Source: Alphaproteobacteria bacterium
GTDB lineage: Bacteria > Pseudomonadota > Alphaproteobacteria > UBA6615
Assembly: GCA_028279245.1 (NCBI GenBank)
Contig: JANQOE010000023.1
Span: 29,294 to 93,293 of the forward strand
Direction of reading: 5' to 3'
DNA length: 64,000 bases
Below, piece by piece: positions 35,374 to 44,632 of this stretch. The notes under the pieces are model-generated. The model was given only the letters and a program-made list of their open reading frames with translations, had not been told where the DNA came from and did no database searches. Numbering within the stretch: the stretch's first letter is position 1; each line of letters begins with the position of its first letter. The translations under genes and the position numbers were made by a program.

Positions 35374-38300
35374 TGCATCTGCTTGCGGCGGTGCCCGGCC
35401 GGATCGACGACGGCGGCGAGGCGATCGATCTGGGCCAGACCCCCGGCGACATCGTCTTCCTCACCGCCGCCGATACGGAGATTGCGTGCCTGGCCCAAGC
35501 CCAGGCGGGGCGCACCGCGCCGAGCCTGCGCCTGGCCAATCTGATGCGGCTTGGACACAACATGTCGGTCGATCTGTATGTGGACGGTGTGGTGCGTCAG
35601 GCGAAGCTGTTGGTCGTGCGGCTGTTGGGCGGCCGCGCCTATTGGCCCTACGGCGTCGACGAGATTGCGGCGGCTTGCGCGTTGACCGGCACACCGGTGG
35701 CGTTTCTGCCGGGTGACGATCAGCCCGATGCGGAGTTGCACCGGCTGTCGACCGTGGCGCCGGAGGCTTGGCACCGACTTTGGCAGTATCTGGTGCATGG
35801 CGGTGCTGACAACGCCACATCGTTCCTGGATTTCGCCGCGAGCCTGATTGGTGAAGCGCGGGATTGGCGCGAGCCGGTGCCTTTGCTGCGCGCCGGTTTG
35901 TATTGGCCGGGCGTGGCCCAGCCGATGCTCGCCGAGGTTCAACACGAGTGGCGGGCCAATGCGCCGGTGGCGGCGGTGGTGTTCTATCGTGCGCTGGTGC
36001 AGGCGGCGAACCTGGCGGCCATCGACGCGCTGGTCGATAGCCTCCGGACTGCCGGGTTGAATGCGCTGCCGATCTATGCGGCCAGCCTGAAGGACGCAGC
36101 GAGCGCCGACATTGTCGCGCAACTGCTGGTCGATACGAGCACGGACATCATTCTGAATACGACCGGCTTCGCGATCGGCCGGCCCGATGGTGCGGCTGCC
36201 GACACACCGTTTAGCGGGCGCGATGTGCCGGTGTTGCAGGTGATGTTGGCCGGCGGACGGGCCGATGATTGGCGCGCGCAAGCGAACGGACTTTCGGCGC
36301 GCGATATCGCGATGCAGGTGGCACTGCCCGAAGTCGATGGGCGCATCATCACGCGGGCCGTGGCGTTCAAAGGGCTGGCGCGCCGCGATGCGGCGACCGA
36401 AACGGACATTGTGGTGCATGAGGCGGTCGCTGATCGGGTCGATTTCGTCACTGCACTGGCAGCGCGGTGGTGTGCGTTGCGGCGAACGCCGGCCGCCGAA
36501 CGCAAGGTCGCGCTGATCCTTGCGAACTATCCCAACCGGGACGGACGGATCGGCAATGGGGTCGGGTTGGACACGCCGGCCTCGGCCGTCCGGGTTCTGC
36601 AGTCCCTCCGCGGCGCTGGGTATGATTTGGGCGAGGTGCCCGAAACCGGCGACGATCTGGTCCGTCATCTCGCGGCGGGGCCGACCAATGCCGGCCTGAC
36701 CGGCCGACGGGTGCGGGCATTCCTGCCGGCTGCCGACTATGCGGTATTCTTCGCCGGGCTGCCCAAAGCGGTGCGGACGGCGGTGACTGCGCGTTGGGGC
36801 GGGCTTGCGGGTGATCCGTTTTTCCTGGCGGAAAGCGACGGGTTCGCGGTGCCGGCCTTCCAATGCGGCAACATCGCGATCGGCCTGCAGCCGGCGCGAG
36901 GCTACAACATCGATCCAGTGGCGAGTTATCACGATCCGACGCTGGTGCCGCCGCATGGATACATCGCGTTCTACGCTTGGCTCCGCGCTGAGTTCGGCAC
37001 GGATGCGGTGGTCCACCTTGGCAAACACGGCAACCTCGAATGGCTGCCGGGCAAGTCGGTGGCTTTGTCCGATGCGTGCTATCCCGACGCGATCCTCGGG
37101 CCGCTGCCGCACCTCTATCCGTTCATCGTCAACGACCCGGGCGAAGGCACCCAAGCGAAACGGCGTACCCAAGCGGTGATCGTCGACCACCTGACACCGC
37201 CGCTCACCCGGGCGGAGAGTTATGGACCGTTGCAAGAGTTGGAACGGCTGATCGACGAGTACTACGAAGCATCAAGTGTTGATACGCGCCGGCTGCCGGT
37301 GCTGCGCCGGCAGATCGTCGAAACGGCCCAGGACGCCCGGTTGGACCTAGATCTGGGGCTTCAACTGTCCAACTTGGACGATTCACTGTCTAAGTTGGAC
37401 AGTTACCTCTGCGAACTGAAGGAGCTGCAGATCCGTGACGGGCTGCATGTGTTCGGCCAGGCGCCGACGGGGCAGCAGCGGACCGACCTGCTGGTTGCGC
37501 TGACCCGGGTGCCGCGATCGGCGGAGCGGGTCGGCCTGACCCGCGCGCTGGCCGCTGACCTGGGACTAGGGTTCGATCCGCTGGACTGCGAGATGGGCGC
37601 GGCGTGGGACGGGCCGCGGCCCATAGAGTTGTTAAGGCAAAGCGATGAAGTCTGGCGCACCACAGGCGACACGGTCGAGCGACTGGAGTTGCTGGCCGCA
37701 GCACTGGTGGCCGGCGTGCAACCTGCGCCGCCGGATTGGCCGCAGACCTCCGAAGTGCTGGTGGAAATCGAAGAGAAAATCGGGCCGGCGGTTGTCGCGT
37801 GCGGTGACATGGAGCTGGCAGGGCTGGCGGCGGGCCTCGACGGGCGGTTCGTGGCGCCGGGGCCGTCCGGCGCACCGACCCGCGGGCGGCCAGAGGTGCT
37901 GCCGACGGGGCGTAACTTCTTTTCCGTCGACACGCGCATGGTGCCGACCAAGGCCGCATGGACTCTCGGCTGGCAGTCGGCGACGCTGCTGGTCGAGCGT
38001 TATGCGCAGGAAAACGGCGATTGGCCGCGGCGGATGGCTCTGTCCGCCTGGGGCACCAGCAACATGCGCACCGGCGGCGATGACATTGCGCAGGCCCTAG
38101 CGCTGATGGGGGTGCAGCCGCGCTGGGATGAGGTCTCGGGCCGGGTGGCTGGCATCGAAGTCATGCCGGTTTCGGTGTTGGGGCGGCCGCGGGTCGATGT
38201 CACGTTGCGAATCTCTGGCTTCTTTCGGGATGCGTTCCCCGGCTTGATCGACCTGTTCGATTCCGCCGTGCGGGCGGTGGCCGCGCAGGACGATGAAGAC

Positions 38301-39107
38301 GATGCCGACAATCCGTTGCGCGGGGCGGTGCGTACCGATGGCGCGGCGCTGACCGCGGCCGGCATGGCGGCGGACGACGCACTTCGGCAGGCGCAGTGGC
38401 GGGTGTTCGGGTCGAAGCCAGGCGCCTACGGGGCGGGCCTGCAGGCGCTGATCGATGAGCGGGGCTGGAATTCCACCGCCGACCTGGCGCGGGCCTACGT
38501 CGCCTGGGGCGGCTATGCCTATGCGGCCGGCGGCCAAGGGCAACCGGCGCATCAGGCCTTCGCCCGGCGCCTGAAAGGCGTACAGGCGGTGGTGCACAAT
38601 CAGGACAACCGCGAGCATGATTTGCTGGACAGCGACGACTACTACCAGTTCGAAGGCGGCTTGGCCGCCGCCGTCACCGTGGAAGCTGGACGCGCACCCA
38701 CTGTCTACCACAATGATCATTCGCGCCCTTTCGCGCCAAAGATACGGCGGTTGGAGGAAGAGATTGCGCGGGTGATCCGGGCGCGCGCGGCCAACCCCAA
38801 ATGGATCGCCGGTGTTATGCGTCACAGTTACAAAGGGGCGTGCGAGATCGCGGCGACGGTCGACTATGTTTTCGCGTTCGCCGCCACGACGAAGGCCGTG
38901 CGCAGCGACCAATTCGACCGGTTGTACGATGCTTATCTGGGCGACGATGGGGTGCGCGGTTTCATGGCCGATCATAACCCGGCCGCGTTGCAGGAAATGG
39001 CCACACGGTTCCAGGAAGCGCTCACCCGCGAGATGTGGCAGCCGCGATCCAACTCCGCCGCCGCACGATTGGCGGGCTGGGCCGATGGCAAAGAGGATGT
39101 CCAGTGA
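35373..39107 (+). CDS. cobN: cobaltochelatase subunit CobN
   Basis: 1244 residues, the large substrate-binding subunit of the ATP-dependent late cobalt chelatase. Conserved blocks: LRLANLMRLGHNMSVDLYVDG, FKGLARRDAATETDIVVHE, LANYPNRDGRIGNGVGLDTPAS, HLGKHGNLEWLPGKSVALS (with the ligand His) and NHSRPFAPKIRRLEEEIARV. Length matches CobN rather than magnesium chelatase BchH. Partners CobS and CobT are not in this window. It is co-translated with the FemAB-like gene upstream and overlaps cobO by 4 bases. Confidence 0.96.
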   Translation: MHLLAAVPGRIDDGGEAIDLGQTPGDIVFLTAADTEIACLAQAQAGRTAPSLRLANLMRLGHNMSVDLYVDGVVRQAKLLVVRLLGGRAYWPYGVDEIAAACALTGTPVAFLPGDDQPDAELHRLSTVAPEAWHRLWQYLVHGGADNATSFLDFAASLIGEARDWREPVPLLRAGLYWPGVAQPMLAEVQHEWRANAPVAAVVFYRALVQAANLAAIDALVDSLRTAGLNALPIYAASLKDAASADIVAQLLVDTSTDIILNTTGFAIGRPDGAAADTPFSGRDVPVLQVMLAGGRADDWRAQANGLSARDIAMQVALPEVDGRIITRAVAFKGLARRDAATETDIVVHEAVADRVDFVTALAARWCALRRTPAAERKVALILANYPNRDGRIGNGVGLDTPASAVRVLQSLRGAGYDLGEVPETGDDLVRHLAAGPTNAGLTGRRVRAFLPAADYAVFFAGLPKAVRTAVTARWGGLAGDPFFLAESDGFAVPAFQCGNIAIGLQPARGYNIDPVASYHDPTLVPPHGYIAFYAWLRAEFGTDAVVHLGKHGNLEWLPGKSVALSDACYPDAILGPLPHLYPFIVNDPGEGTQAKRRTQAVIVDHLTPPLTRAESYGPLQELERLIDEYYEASSVDTRRLPVLRRQIVETAQDARLDLDLGLQLSNLDDSLSKLDSYLCELKELQIRDGLHVFGQAPTGQQRTDLLVALTRVPRSAERVGLTRALAADLGLGFDPLDCEMGAAWDGPRPIELLRQSDEVWRTTGDTVERLELLAAALVAGVQPAPPDWPQTSEVLVEIEEKIGPAVVACGDMELAGLAAGLDGRFVAPGPSGAPTRGRPEVLPTGRNFFSVDTRMVPTKAAWTLGWQSATLLVERYAQENGDWPRRMALSAWGTSNMRTGGDDIAQALALMGVQPRWDEVSGRVAGIEVMPVSVLGRPRVDVTLRISGFFRDAFPGLIDLFDSAVRAVAAQDDEDDADNPLRGAVRTDGAALTAAGMAADDALRQAQWRVFGSKPGAYGAGLQALIDERGWNSTADLARAYVAWGGYAYAAGGQGQPAHQAFARRLKGVQAVVHNQDNREHDLLDSDDYYQFEGGLAAAVTVEAGRAPTVYHNDHSRPFAPKIRRLEEEIARVIRARAANPKWIAGVMRHSYKGACEIAATVDYVFAFAATTKAVRSDQFDRLYDAYLGDDGVRGFMADHNPAALQEMATRFQEALTREMWQPRSNSAAARLAGWADGKEDVQ

Positions 39108-39718
39108 CGACCACCGAGGAACTGAACGCCCGGCATGCCGAGAAGAAGCGCAAGCAAAAGGCCGCGCGCGACCGGATGCTGGCCACCAAGACCAATGAAA
39201 AGGGCCTGCTGATCGTTCACACGGGCAAGGGCAAGGGCAAGACGACGGCGGCAATGGGACTGGTCATGCGGATGCTGGGACACGGCAAGCGGATCGGCAT
39301 CGTGCAATTTGTCAAAGGCAAATGGGAAACGGGGGAACGCGGGGTGCTGGACCGGTTTCCCGATTTGGTCGACATCCAGGTGATGGGCGAGGGCTTTTCC
39401 TGGGACACGCAGGATCGGGAGCGCGATATCGCCGCGGCGCAGGCGGCCTGGGCGGCGGCCAAGGAGATGATCGCCGACCCTATCTATTCGCTGGTGCTGC
39501 TGGATGAGCTAAGCATCGTGCTGCGTTACGATCATTTGCCGATCGCCGAGGTGGTCGCGACCCTGCAGAACCGGCCACAGGACCTGCATGTCGTGGTGAC
39601 CGGCCGCAACGCCAAACCGGAATTGGTTGAAGCCGCCGATCTAGTTACCGAAATGTCGTTGGTGAAACACCCGTTTCGCGAACAGAATGTAAAAGCCCAG
39701 GTTGGCATCGAATTCTGA
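39104..39718 (+). CDS. cobO: cob(I)yrinic acid a,c-diamide adenosyltransferase CobO
   Basis: 204 residues with a GTG start (VTTTEELNARHAEKK) overlapping the cobN stop as GTGA. The P-loop is HTGKGKGKTTAAMG, and DPIYSLVLLDELSIVL is the Walker B region with the following RPQDLHVVVTGRNA. It transfers the adenosyl group of ATP to the Co(I) corrinoid. This is the CobO/BtuR family, not PduO. The next gene, SYLF, begins after 45 bases with its own GAGAGG site. Confidence 0.95.
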   Translation: MTTTEELNARHAEKKRKQKAARDRMLATKTNEKGLLIVHTGKGKGKTTAAMGLVMRMLGHGKRIGIVQFVKGKWETGERGVLDRFPDLVDIQVMGEGFSWDTQDRERDIAAAQAAWAAAKEMIADPIYSLVLLDELSIVLRYDHLPIAEVVATLQNRPQDLHVVVTGRNAKPELVEAADLVTEMSLVKHPFREQNVKAQVGIEF

Positions 39719-39763
39719 TTGGCCGCCAATAGGCTGGCCGTCGGTGAAGAGAGGTAAGCAAGC

Positions 39764-40444
39764 ATGATCGCGCGTCTATTGACCCTGGCCGTTGTCGCCT
39801 GGGGATTCACCGTAACTCAGCCGGCACTCGCCCAAAGCAACGATCAGGAAGAGCTGTTGGACCGGGCGCTGATCACCTTCAACACGATGATGCGGGACGA
39901 GAATGTGGGCCCCAGCTTCAACAAGCTGTTGCCCGACGCGAAAGCGCTGCTGATCGTCCCGAATCTGTTGAAGGGCGGTTTGATCATCGGCGGCGAGGGC
40001 GGCAACGGCCTGTTGATCGCGCGGCTGCCCGACGGGCGGTGGAGCGCACCTTCGTTCGTGTTCATGGGTGGCGCGTCGATCGGCCTGCAGATTGGCGGAT
40101 CGGTTTCCGAAGTCATCATGACGGTCATGACCGAGCGCGGTCTTAATGCGGTGCTGGTGAACAAGTTCAAAGTGGGTGCTGACGCCTCCGCGGCGATTGG
40201 ACCGGTCGGCGGCCGTGTTGGCGCCGCGACCACATCCGCGGGTGGGGCCGATATCTTCACCTATGCCATTAGCGATGGCTTGTTTGCCGGGACGACCTTC
40301 GAAGGCGCCGCGGTGACCCGCAAGGACCAGTGGGACCAGGCGCTGTACGGTCAATCGCTGACGGCCCGACAGATCCTGAACGACGTTGCGTTGAACCCGC
40401 CGGCGGCGGTGGAGTTGCGCCAGGCTCTTGACGCCGCATCCTAA
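39764..40444 (+). CDS. SYLF/YSC84-domain lipid-binding protein, exported
   Basis: 226 residues. Signal peptide [19 protein letters not shown], cleaved after ALA. The mature protein has the SYLF pattern: [46 protein letters not shown] and a Gly-rich [19 protein letters not shown], ending in [21 protein letters not shown]. Eukaryotic SYLF proteins bind phosphoinositides; the bacterial role is unknown. It sits between cobO and cobQ on the same strand, and its 3' end overlaps cobQ by 17 bases. Confidence 0.85.
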   Translation: MIARLLTLAVVAWGFTVTQPALAQSNDQEELLDRALITFNTMMRDENVGPSFNKLLPDAKALLIVPNLLKGGLIIGGEGGNGLLIARLPDGRWSAPSFVFMGGASIGLQIGGSVSEVIMTVMTERGLNAVLVNKFKVGADASAAIGPVGGRVGAATTSAGGADIFTYAISDGLFAGTTFEGAAVTRKDQWDQALYGQSLTARQILNDVALNPPAAVELRQALDAAS

Positions 40445-41912
40445 GGCGCGGCGCCCGGCGCGGGCGCTGATGCTGCAGGGGACCGGTTCGGACGTCGGCA
40501 AGTCGCTGATCACTGCGGGGCTGTGCCGGGCCTACACCAAGCGAGGGCTGCGGGTACGCCCCTTCAAACCGCAGAATATGTCCAACAATGCTGCCGTTGT
40601 CAGCGGCGGCGGCGCCGAGATCGGTCGGGCGCAGGCGCTGCAAGCGCGAGCGTGCGGCGTTGCGCCTTCGGTACACATGAATCCAGTGCTGTTGAAGCCG
40701 CAGACCGATGTGGGCGCGCAGGTTATGGTGCAGGGGCGGGTACGCGGCAACGCCGGGGCGCGCGACTATCACGACTGGAAGCCAAGGTTGCTGCCGGCGG
40801 TGCTCGACAGCTTCCACAAGTTGGCGGCAGAGGCGGACCTGGTGCTGGTCGAGGGCGCGGGCAGTCCCGCCGAAGTGAACCTACGCGACGGCGACATCGC
40901 CAATATGGGTTTCGCCGAAGCGGCTGACGTACCGGTCGTCCTGGTGGCCGACATCAACCGCGGCGGTGTGATCGCCAACCTAGTGGGAACGCATACGCTG
41001 TTGCGTTCGTCGGAGCAGCGGCGCGTCAACGGTTTTCTCATCAACAAGTTTCGCGGTGATCCGTCGCTGTTTGACGGTGGTGTGCAAACGATCGAGGGGC
41101 GGACGGGTTGGGCGCATTTGGGAACGCTGCCGTACTTCCGGCGCGCCCGCGATTTGCCGGCTGAGGATGCGGCGGATCTGGAATCACCTGCTTCGGATGG
41201 GACGGCCGGTATCCGGATTGCCGTGCCGCAGTTTTCGCGGATTGCGAATTTCGATGACTTCGACCCGTTGGCGATGGAGCCCGATGTCGAACTGCTGTTC
41301 GTGCAACGCGGCGAGCCGCTGCCGTTGGACGCCGACATGATCGTGCTGCCGGGATCAAAAGCAACGATCGCTGATCTCCGTGTCATGCGCGATGAAGGCT
41401 GGGATATCGACGTGTTGGCGCATGCGCGGCGTGGCGGCTTCGTGTTGGGTATTTGCGGCGGCTTTCAGTTGTTGGGGCGCCGGGTGCAGGACCCGGATGG
41501 TGTCGAAGGTGTGCCCTCCGACGAGAAAGGGCTTGGTCTGCTTGATGTCGCGACGACCCTCACCGGCGAGAAAACGCTGACAGCGGTGTCCGGGGTCCAC
41601 AACGGCATCGCCGTTGCTGGATATGAGATGCATGTGGGTCGGACGGAGGGGCTGGACTGCGCGCGGCCGTTCTTGACGTTGCAAGGCGGACAGGCCGACG
41701 GGGCGGTCTCCGCCAACGGACTGGTCGCCGGTTGTTACGTGCACGGCCTGTTTTGCAGCGATGCGTTTCGCCAGCACCTATTGCAGAAGCTACGGCCGGG
41801 CAGTCGCGCGGCGCTGGCCTATGAGGCACGCGTCGAATCGGCGCTCAATGCGCTGGCGGAGCTGTTGGAGGCCCATGTCGATATGGAGCGGCTGCTGGCC
41901 ACCGCGGCCTAG
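40428..41912 (+). CDS. cobQ: cobyric acid synthase CobQ
   Basis: 494 residues from a TTG at 40428; ATG 40470 would leave only three residues before the P-loop. The N-terminal amidotransferase ATPase domain begins [20 protein letters not shown] and contains [12 protein letters not shown]. The C-terminal glutaminase domain has nucleophile Cys in [13 protein letters not shown] and the catalytic His in GCYVHGLF. It amidates four carboxylates (b, d, e, g) of the adenosyl corrin ring. Converges with cobD, stop codons sharing CTAG. Confidence 0.95.
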   Translation: MTPHPKARRPARALMLQGTGSDVGKSLITAGLCRAYTKRGLRVRPFKPQNMSNNAAVVSGGGAEIGRAQALQARACGVAPSVHMNPVLLKPQTDVGAQVMVQGRVRGNAGARDYHDWKPRLLPAVLDSFHKLAAEADLVLVEGAGSPAEVNLRDGDIANMGFAEAADVPVVLVADINRGGVIANLVGTHTLLRSSEQRRVNGFLINKFRGDPSLFDGGVQTIEGRTGWAHLGTLPYFRRARDLPAEDAADLESPASDGTAGIRIAVPQFSRIANFDDFDPLAMEPDVELLFVQRGEPLPLDADMIVLPGSKATIADLRVMRDEGWDIDVLAHARRGGFVLGICGGFQLLGRRVQDPDGVEGVPSDEKGLGLLDVATTLTGEKTLTAVSGVHNGIAVAGYEMHVGRTEGLDCARPFLTLQGGQADGAVSANGLVAGCYVHGLFCSDAFRQHLLQKLRPGSRAALAYEARVESALNALAELLEAHVDMERLLATAA

Positions 41913-42883
41913 GTCGGCAACGCGGCAATCGCTAGAGCAGACACGGCGCCGAGCGAGAGTAAGCAGGCGACCACATACAGATAAAGCGCCCGCCCGACAT
42001 CGGCTGCCGTCGCGCGGGCGGTGAAGGATTCACCCAGCCATTCCCCTTTGACCCGCCGTTCGCCGTATTTGCGCGGACCCTGCAGCGCCACGTTGATGGC
42101 GCCCGCCATGGCGGCTTCCGGCCAGCCGGCGTTGGGTGACTCATGCTTTGGCGCGTCCCGCCACATGGTGCGCCAAGCGGTGACCGAGTGCCCTTTCGGG
42201 GCAAATGCCGCGGCAGCCGATAGGATAATGCCGGAGAGGCGCGACGGCACGATGTTCAGGACATCGTCGAAGCGTGCCGCGCAGCGGCCGAACGCCTGGT
42301 GACGCGGCGAACGATGACCGATCATGCTGTCGAGGGTGTTGGCCGCCTTGTAGACGAACAGACCCGGCAGGCCGAACAGCAGGTACCAAAAGGCCGGCGC
42401 GACCACGCCGTCGGAGAAGTTCTCGGCGAGGCTCTCGATCGCGGCGCGGCCGACGCCATGCCGGTCAAGACTGTTCGGGTCGCGGCCGACGATATGGCTA
42501 ACCGCCTCCCGCGCCTTGGCCAGTCCCCCCGCCGCCAGGGCCCGCCGAACGTTGCGCACATGTTCGAAAAGGCTGCGCTGGGCCAGCAGGATCGCGACAA
42601 ATAGCAGCTCGATCAGCCAGGCCTGGGGATACTGACGGGCGAGGCCAGCCAACAGTGCGCCGGCGAGACCGGACAGCGTGCAGACGACGGTAACGACCAG
42701 GACGCCCCGGACCACGCGGGCGGTGTCGCTGCGGTCTGCACGGTTGAGCCGCTTGTCGAAGAAACTCGCCAGACCGCCAATGATAGCCACCGGGTGGGGG
42801 ATAGCGCGAAACAACCAGCGCATGTCGCCGAACAAAGCGTCGAGGATCATCGCCCCAGCCAACAGCAACGGGAGAACGGGCAC
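41909..42883 (-). CDS. cobD: adenosylcobinamide-phosphate synthase CobD (CbiB)
   Basis: 324 residues with a GTG start. A polytopic membrane protein with several clear helices and the CbiB motifs [55 protein letters not shown] and [20 protein letters not shown]. It attaches aminopropanol (or its phosphate) to cobyric acid. It is the only gene in the cobN-cobM run on the minus strand. The frame stays open upstream of the GTG to a TAG about 100 bases away without an ATG. Confidence 0.93.
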   Translation of the reverse strand: MPVLPLLLAGAMILDALFGDMRWLFRAIPHPVAIIGGLASFFDKRLNRADRSDTARVVRGVLVVTVVCTLSGLAGALLAGLARQYPQAWLIELLFVAILLAQRSLFEHVRNVRRALAAGGLAKAREAVSHIVGRDPNSLDRHGVGRAAIESLAENFSDGVVAPAFWYLLFGLPGLFVYKAANTLDSMIGHRSPRHQAFGRCAARFDDVLNIVPSRLSGIILSAAAAFAPKGHSVTAWRTMWRDAPKHESPNAGWPEAAMAGAINVALQGPRKYGERRVKGEWLGESFTARATAADVGRALYLYVVACLLSLGAVSALAIAALPT

Positions 42884-42913
42884 GTCGGCGTGGTCGGCGT
42901 AAGCAAGGATGGT

Positions 42914-42968
42914 GGCGTACTCCCAAGGCGCGCACCGGGGTCGCGGCTCTTGGCAGCACTGGTACGCC
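42914..42968. other. nested inverted repeats between divergent cobD and cbiX
   Basis: GGCGTAC (42914-42920) is complementary to GTACGCC (42962-42968), and inside it CCAAG pairs with CTTGG, giving a two-step stem in a 121-base divergent gap. It could be an operator region or a structured leader. No T-run follows and it does not match a cobalamin riboswitch. Confidence 0.4.
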
Positions 42969-43004
42969 GTGATCTATTCCCCGGCTAACCGAATGTGAGG
43001 GGAT

Positions 43005-44006
43005 GTGCAAGAGGCGACGGGCATCATGATCTGCGGCCACGGGAGCCGTGACCCCGGGGCGATCGAAGAGTTTTCGGTGGTCGTCGAGGCGTTGCGTCCG
43101 CGGTTCGGCGATACGCCGCTGGCGCACGGCTTTCTGGAGTTTGCGCAGCCAGTGATCCGCACCGGCCTGGATTCGCTCCGCGAGCAAGGCGTTCGCAACG
43201 TGTTGGCCGTGCCGGGCATGTTGTTCGCCGCGGGACATGTGAAGAACGACATCCCGTCGGTGCTGAACACCTACGCCGCCAGCCACGATGATGTGACGAT
43301 CCAATTGGGCCGTGACCTGGGCATCGACACCAAGCTGGTGCGCGCGGCGGGGGACCGAATCCAAGCCGCCTGCGCCCTGGCCGACGAGACGCGCGTGGTG
43401 GACCGGCACGAGATCATGCTGGTGGTTGTCGGACGCGGTACATCCGACCCGGACGCCAACGGCAACGTCGCCAAGGTGTCGCGCATGCTGTGCGAAGGGC
43501 TGGGTTTCGGTTGGGGCGAAACGGCGTATTCCGGCGTCACTTTCCCGCTGGTCGGGCCGGCGCTGCAGCATGCGGTTAAGCTCGGCTATCGGCGGATCGT
43601 CGTGTTTCCGTATTTCCTGTTCACCGGAGTGCTGGTCCGCCGCATCTACGACGAGACGGATGCCGTCGCAGCGGCGCATCCGGAGATCGAGTTCGTCAAA
43701 GCCGGCTACCTGAATGATCATCCCCTCGTCCAGCAGGCCTTTGTCGACCGCATTCACGAAGTGGTCGACGGCCGCGGCCTGATGAACTGCCAGCTCTGCA
43801 AATACCGGGAACAGGTGCTGGGCTTCGAGGATGAAATCGGACTGCGCCAGGAAAGCCACCATCATCACTTCGAGGGCATCGGCACCGACGCGGATCACCA
43901 AGACGATCACGGCCACAGCCATCATCATCACGGTCCTGGCGGGCACCATCATCCATACCCGCATGCGGACCATCCGCATGGCGTCCGTTCGCTCCGTGAC
44001 GGATGA
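43005..44006 (+). CDS. cbiX: sirohydrochlorin cobaltochelatase-type CbiX, long form with His-rich tail
   Basis: 333 residues with a GTG start; an ATG seven codons later is also possible. Two chelatase-fold halves are present. The first keeps both catalytic His: MICGHGSRDPGA and FAAGHVKNDIPSV. The second has VGRGTSDPDANG. Near residue 264 is MNCQLCKYREQ, the M-x-C-x-x-C iron-sulfur motif of long CbiX, followed by a His/Asp-rich tail of about 45 residues (for example HGHSHHHHGPGG) likely binding cobalt. It inserts Co2+ early, into sirohydrochlorin. Overlaps cobH by 4 bases. Confidence 0.92.
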   Translation: MQEATGIMICGHGSRDPGAIEEFSVVVEALRPRFGDTPLAHGFLEFAQPVIRTGLDSLREQGVRNVLAVPGMLFAAGHVKNDIPSVLNTYAASHDDVTIQLGRDLGIDTKLVRAAGDRIQAACALADETRVVDRHEIMLVVVGRGTSDPDANGNVAKVSRMLCEGLGFGWGETAYSGVTFPLVGPALQHAVKLGYRRIVVFPYFLFTGVLVRRIYDETDAVAAAHPEIEFVKAGYLNDHPLVQQAFVDRIHEVVDGRGLMNCQLCKYREQVLGFEDEIGLRQESHHHHFEGIGTDADHQDDHGHSHHHHGPGGHHHPYPHADHPHGVRSLRDG

Positions 44007-44632
44007 TCGAGGCTTACCTGCGGACGCCGGAGGCGATCTACGCGCGGTCGCGTGAGATTGCGACGGCCGAGACGGATCTCTCGGCCGTTCCGGCCGAGTT
44101 GCAGGATCTGGTGTTGTGGCTCGTGCACGCGACCGGTGACCCTGGGCTGAGCGATGGCTTACGTTGGAGCGATGACGTGCTCCTCGCGGGAGTCGCCGCA
44201 TTGCGGGATGGCGCGACTGTGCTGACGGACAGCCGCATGGTTGCCGCCGGCATCAACCGGATGCAGTTGCCAGCGGGCAATGCCGTGCTTTGCACACTGG
44301 GACTGGGCGGGTTGCACGGCGCCGCCGGGCGCGCGCAGACAACGCGATCCGCCGCAGCGGTCGACCGGTGGCGGCCATGGTTGGACGGCGCGGTGGTGGC
44401 GATTGGCAACGCACCGACGGCATTGTTCCGACTGCTGGAGTTGCTCGAGGGCGGCGCGCCGGCGCCGGCGGTTGTCCTGGGCTTTCCAGTTGGTTTCGTT
44501 GGGGCTGCAGAAGCGAAGGATGCGTTGGCGGCAAGTACTGCCCTTCCATACCTGACCGCAAGTGGACGGCGCGGTGGCAGCGCGATGGCGGCGGCCGCGG
44601 TGAACGCGTTGTCGGGGGCCGCGGCGCCATGA
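44003..44632 (+). CDS. cobH: precorrin-8X methylmutase CobH
   Basis: 209 residues, complete. The catalytic His lies in LVLWLVHATGDPGLS, and other CobH/CbiC blocks are GATVLTDSRMVAAGIN, AIGNAPTALFRLLEL, ALPYLTASGRRGGSAMAAAAVNAL. It moves the C11 methyl to C12 to form hydrogenobyrinate (or the cobalt form). ATG overlaps the cbiX stop, and its own stop overlaps cobL, within a run of five genes linked by 4-base overlaps. Confidence 0.95.
   Translation: MIEAYLRTPEAIYARSREIATAETDLSAVPAELQDLVLWLVHATGDPGLSDGLRWSDDVLLAGVAALRDGATVLTDSRMVAAGINRMQLPAGNAVLCTLGLGGLHGAAGRAQTTRSAAAVDRWRPWLDGAVVAIGNAPTALFRLLELLEGGAPAPAVVLGFPVGFVGAAEAKDALAASTALPYLTASGRRGGSAMAAAAVNALSGAAAP

Noticed and set aside
35364..37235. 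Minus-strand open frame of 623 codons opposite cobN
   Set aside because: Arg/His-rich low-complexity product with no domain, fully inside a well-supported cobN.
42498..44201. Minus-strand open frame of 567 codons spanning cobD 5' part and all of cbiX
   Set aside because: Overlaps two genes with clear families; the product is compositionally biased and unrecognisable.
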